Source: Roseiarcus sp963751165 (GTDB taxonomy: Bacteria; Pseudomonadota; Alphaproteobacteria; Rhizobiales; Beijerinckiaceae). From it: 64,000 nucleotides of DNA. A program made the position numbers and the translations under genes. The stretch's first letter is position 1, and each line of letters starts with the position of its first letter. The DNA lies in contig CAVVTP010000004.1 in the NCBI GenBank assembly GCA_963751165.1, positions 124,001 to 188,000 of the forward strand, in the 5' to 3' direction. Positions 61,347 through 64,000 of this stretch are shown piece by piece. The notes under the pieces are model-generated. The model was not told the DNA's origin. It saw nothing but the letters and a program-made list of their open reading frames with translations, and made no database searches.

Positions 61347-61862
61347 TCACGGCCGGTAGGCAAGCGCGCGCAACGCGTCAAAATTGCGGATCAGGGATTT
61401 GCGTCTCGATAGAGCGCGGCGCTCATATCGATCGAGCACCTCCAGCTTGAGAGTTCTGTCTGCCAAAATCGCCGCAATCTTGTCGTCGCCTTCGAGAGGC
61501 CTGCCGAATTCGAAGCAAAAGCGGTCGATCGGATTCATTAACCGGAGTTGCTGCCTCGGAACCCAAGCCCGCCGATAGTCGGGATCGGCAAGTATTCGCA
61601 CGATCACGCTCCGGCGATGGGCGCGCACGCGATTGAGATCGACTTGAGCTTCGGCGATCCGCCCCGCTCGCTCGAGCGCCTCGGCGTTGGCGCGAGGACC
61701 GGCGATTTTGTTCGCCATCGTCTCGACCCCGCGCGCGAGAGCGGGGTCGGCGGAGACGGATAGATTCAGGCCATGGCGCAACGCGTTTTGTGCGGAGCGA
61801 GATTTTCCCGCCGCACTCTTCGGCCCAGTGCTCGATTTCGCGTTCATGAGGTTGGCGCGCAT
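61347..61862 (-). CDS. Hypothetical protein of the STGPKS/ALRHGL family, 171 aa
   Basis: ATG at 61860-61862 (MRANLMNAKSSTGPKSAAGK) is used; the open frame upstream is antisense to the istB remnant and not protein-like. The N-terminal basic motif STGPKSAAGKSRSAQNALRHGL is common to a large family of rhizobial hypothetical proteins, followed by helical segments (RAGRIAEAQVDLNRVRAHRR; DRYERRALSRRKSLIRNFDA). Often found next to mobile DNA. Function unknown. Confidence 0.7.
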   Translation of the reverse strand: MRANLMNAKSSTGPKSAAGKSRSAQNALRHGLNLSVSADPALARGVETMANKIAGPRANAEALERAGRIAEAQVDLNRVRAHRRSVIVRILADPDYRRAWVPRQQLRLMNPIDRFCFEFGRPLEGDDKIAAILADRTLKLEVLDRYERRALSRRKSLIRNFDALRALAYRP

Positions 61863-61969
61863 TCGGCGGTCGCTGGTCAAGGCCGCGTTCCTCCGCCTAG
61901 TTCTCCAGTTTCGACGTCTCGAAACTCCGCGTCCTGAACCTCGCCGATCGCTTGACGCATTGCAGCGCC

Positions 61970-62346
61970 AAGAGCTTCGCGGTGCATCCGCGCCGGACGC
62001 CGCGGGCGCTTCTTCACCACCGTCGATCTCGTCAACCAGCTCGAGGCCGAGGCGCGCGCCGGGCGCCAGGGCCGCATCGCCGATTATCTCAGCCGCATGG
62101 ACTTCGTCGTCCTCGACGAGCTCGGCTACCTGCCGTTCGCCCAGGCCGGCGGCCAGCTTCTCTTTCACCTCGTCAGCCGGCTCTGCGAGCGCACCTCGAT
62201 CCTGGTCACTCCCAATCTTGCCTTCGGCGAATGGCCGAGAATGTTCGGCGATCCAAGATGACCACGGCGCTGCTCGATCGCCTCGCCCATCACTGCGACA
62301 TCGTCGAGACCGGCAACGAGAGCTGGCGCTTCAAGAACCGCGCCTG
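61970..62346 (+). pseudogene. IS21-family IstB ATP-binding protein remnant
   Basis: From about 61970 one frame reads GRRGRFFTTVDLVNQLEAEA, then SRMDFVVLDELGYLPFAQAG (Walker B region) and ILVTPNLAFGEWPRMFGD, all typical of IstB. Near 62258 one base is missing and the end, SKMTTALLDRLAHHCDIVET, is in a second frame, stopping at 62346. The N-terminal Walker A part is missing. No istA is present. Downstream bases to 62535 contain a short frame beginning MPRKPIGERPMTDAERR. Confidence 0.8.
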
Positions 62347-62535
62347 AGCGTTGTCCAATGACCGGGATTTTGTGACGTCACGCTTCGGAGTGGACCATGC
62401 CACGCAAGCCGATCGGAGAGCGACCGATGACCGATGCCGAGCGCCGAGGCGGAGGAAGGCGAGCGCCTTGCGGTTGAGGCATTCCCAATCCTTGGCCAGT
62501 TTGCGACAGCGGCCGAACTAAGGGCCTGTCAGGAA

Positions 62536-63640
62536 TTAACCGCTTTGGATGTGTGGGGTTGAGGGGGCGATGGTGTAGTTCCATTCGCCGTGGAAATCTG
62601 CGTGCTGAATGTTGAGGTTTCGCATGTCCGCGTCCGAGACGACGATTCCCTTGGGATAGGATTTGTCGTCGAGTTCGCATCGAACCGTCAAACCGGTTTT
62701 GGTGGTCGTGGCGCCAATCAATTCGACGATGACGCGATAGCTGAGCAGCGGTTTGGCACGCCAATTTTGGGTGATGAACGAGAACAGGCGATGCTCGATC
62801 TTGTTCCTTTTGCTGGTTCCAGGCGGCAGATGATGGACTTCGATTGAGATGTCGAGTTCATCGGCGAGGCGCTGCAATTCAAGTTTCCACAACCGCACGC
62901 GCGAGCCGTTCGATCCGCCGCCATCGGCGGTGATGACCAGGCGGCGGGCGAGCGGATAGCGAACGCGGCCGATGTCTTGCCACCATCTGCGAATGGTCTG
63001 AACCGCGAAGGCCGCCGTGTCGTTGTCGACCCCGACGCTGACCCAGCCCGCGTTGGCGGCCAGATCGTAGATTCCATAAGGCACGGCGCGGCCGAGATCC
63101 TTGATCAGGAAATCGTGCACACGCACTTCTTCCGGGTCGCCTTGCTTGCGCCACTCGCGGCCGGCGTTCTTGAAATCGCCGACCAGTTCCTTCTTCTTCG
63201 TATCGACGGATATCGCTGGCTGGTTCTCGGCCATGGCCGTCTTGACCGCGTCGTTGATGACCCCAAACTGAGCGTCGCGGTCGGATTGTCGACGCCCTCG
63301 CGCGTCTTGCTATTGGCTTGCAGGCTGAACTTCTGCTTCTTCAGCAACTCGCCGACAACCGTATGACTGATCTTGTGTCCGAGTTTGTCGAGTTCCCCGG
63401 CCAGCCGGCGCAGGCTCTTGCACGTCCACCGCAGCGGCGACATCGGATCGCCGCGCGCGTCGGGCTCGATCAGCGCGTTCAGATCGCCAAGCAAACTCGG
63501 GTCCATTTCCGTAGGCGATTTGCGTCCCCCTCCCGGACGGCGAACGCCGCCGGGCTTCAGCGGCGGCGGTGCGTCGAGTTCCTTCAGGCCGCGGCCGAAC
63601 GTGCTTGCGGCAATGCGCGCGACGCGGGAAACCACGGCTA
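62536..63640 (-). pseudogene. ISAzo13-type transposase, truncated and frameshifted
   Basis: Minus-strand reading begins near 63640 in the middle of the protein (VSRVARIAASTFGRGLKELD) and continues GGVRRPGGGRKSPTEMDPSL, SLQANSKTREG; at about 63283 one base is lost and the second frame goes on with AENQPAISVDTKKKELVGDF, RVHDFLIKDLGRAVPYGIYD, LVITADGGGSNGSRVRLWKL and HHLPPGTSKRNKIEHRLFSF to 62536. These are the blocks of ISAzo13-family transposases, including the DDE-like ADGGGSNGSR. The N-terminal region is replaced by an ISAs1-type fragment. Confidence 0.8.
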
Positions 63641-63931
63641 CCCAGGCGACGAAGCAGCGCTGAAACTGCTCGTGGTCCAGCACGGCGAGAATATCGCCAA
63701 GATGGTCGTCCGCCGGCGTGCCGTTGGCGAAGGTCTAGCTTCTTGCGGCCGAACAGAGCGATGTCGGTGATGGTCTCCGTCACCGGCCAGGACGGCGATC
63801 AGGCAGAGCAGCAGGATCTCTTCCAGCGGGTAGTCCACCTTCCCCTGCTGGCGGGGATCTTTCAGATCATTGAATGACTTAAGAAGACGACGGTTTCGTC
63901 CAACGCCGTCCAGTCCGGCTCGCCCCCTCAT
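63641..63931 (-). pseudogene. ISAs1-type transposase N-terminal fragment
   Basis: From ATG at 63929-63931 the minus strand reads LKSFNDLKDPRQQGKVDYPL then EEILLLCLIAVLAG, the N-terminal DUF of ISAs1 transposases, then shifts frame to ETITDIALFGRKKLDL, loses a piece, and goes on in a third frame as FANGTPADDHLGDILAVLDH to about 63640, where ISAzo13-type sequence starts. So several lesions and a fused end. The element's outer end would be right of 63931 (bases 63940-63970 resemble such an end). Confidence 0.75.
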
Positions 63932-64000
63932 GCGAATCGAGGGCCGTCACTGGATTTAGCACTTTCGCGGCTTGTTGGCGTGACCCGTAGTGCGATCTAC

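Overview
The window is GC-rich, densely coding DNA from an alphaproteobacterium of the Rhizobiales type. The basis is an HPr / mannose-type EIIA / HprK run linked to a ChvG-ChvI two-component system, a ychF gene followed by two MaoC-like genes, DUF1491 and DUF2147 proteins, HisZ next to HisG, a fused indolepyruvate oxidoreductase, and REP-like intergenic elements typical of rhizobial genomes. A Beijerinckiaceae/Methylocystaceae-like source is my inference; no marker in the window fixes the genus. It looks chromosomal, with accessory patches and decayed insertion sequences at both ends.

Layout. 0-4.7 kb: an IS1634-type transposase remnant, then small hypothetical and exported proteins, two related tiny membrane proteins facing each other, and an orphan terminator that suggests a small RNA. 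4.8-7.6 kb: an EmrA/EmrB-type drug efflux pair. 7.8-12.2 kb: a lipoprotein hydrolase with a DUF937 protein, and ychF with two MaoC-like dehydratases. 12.4-15.8 kb: a frameshifted glycogen-debranching-type glucosidase facing a family 4 glycosyltransferase. 16.1 kb: a tRNA with a CAU anticodon. 17.4-19.6 kb: lptC-lptA-lptB for lipopolysaccharide export. 19.7-23.5 kb: the opposing HPr-EIIA-HprK-ChvG-ChvI block. 23.8-26 kb: two unrelated methyltransferases, the first AT-richer than its surroundings. 26-32.9 kb: an HtrA protease, aroE, katG divergent from oxyR, and a 2OG-Fe(II) oxygenase.

33-39.8 kb: a frameshifted aldo/keto reductase, the trehalose operon otsB-GH15-otsA, a membrane TPR protein and a small hypothetical. 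39.9-48.3 kb: the large indolepyruvate oxidoreductase with an overlapping SDR gene, a cyclic-nucleotide-binding thioredoxin-reductase-like protein, DUF1491, hisG and hisZ. 48.4-49.2 kb: a repeat field and a transposase scar. 49.2-53.8 kb: DedA, a response regulator, a frameshifted sensor kinase, a PepSY protein and a multi-pass membrane protein, which look like one envelope-stress module. 53.9-61 kb: a PNPOx-like protein, DUF2461, pncB, an L,D-transpeptidase, ilvE and a PAP2 phosphatase. 61-64 kb: an IS graveyard (istB remnant, ISAzo13-type transposase joined to an ISAs1-type fragment) next to an intact gene and a deleted copy of one hypothetical family.

Recurring themes are envelope building and sensing (Lpt, ChvG/ChvI, L,D-transpeptidase, DedA, HtrA), osmotic and reserve carbohydrate metabolism (OtsA/OtsB/GH15, debranching enzyme, glycosyltransferase) and oxidative stress (KatG/OxyR). 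Three otherwise healthy-looking genes each carry what looks like one inserted base; whether that is biology or assembly error matters for interpretation. I found no CRISPR array, prophage or convincing new defence system. The best candidates for something undescribed are the DedA/two-component/PepSY/membrane-protein module, the cyclic-nucleotide reductase lacking its redox cysteines, and the orphan-terminator small RNA.
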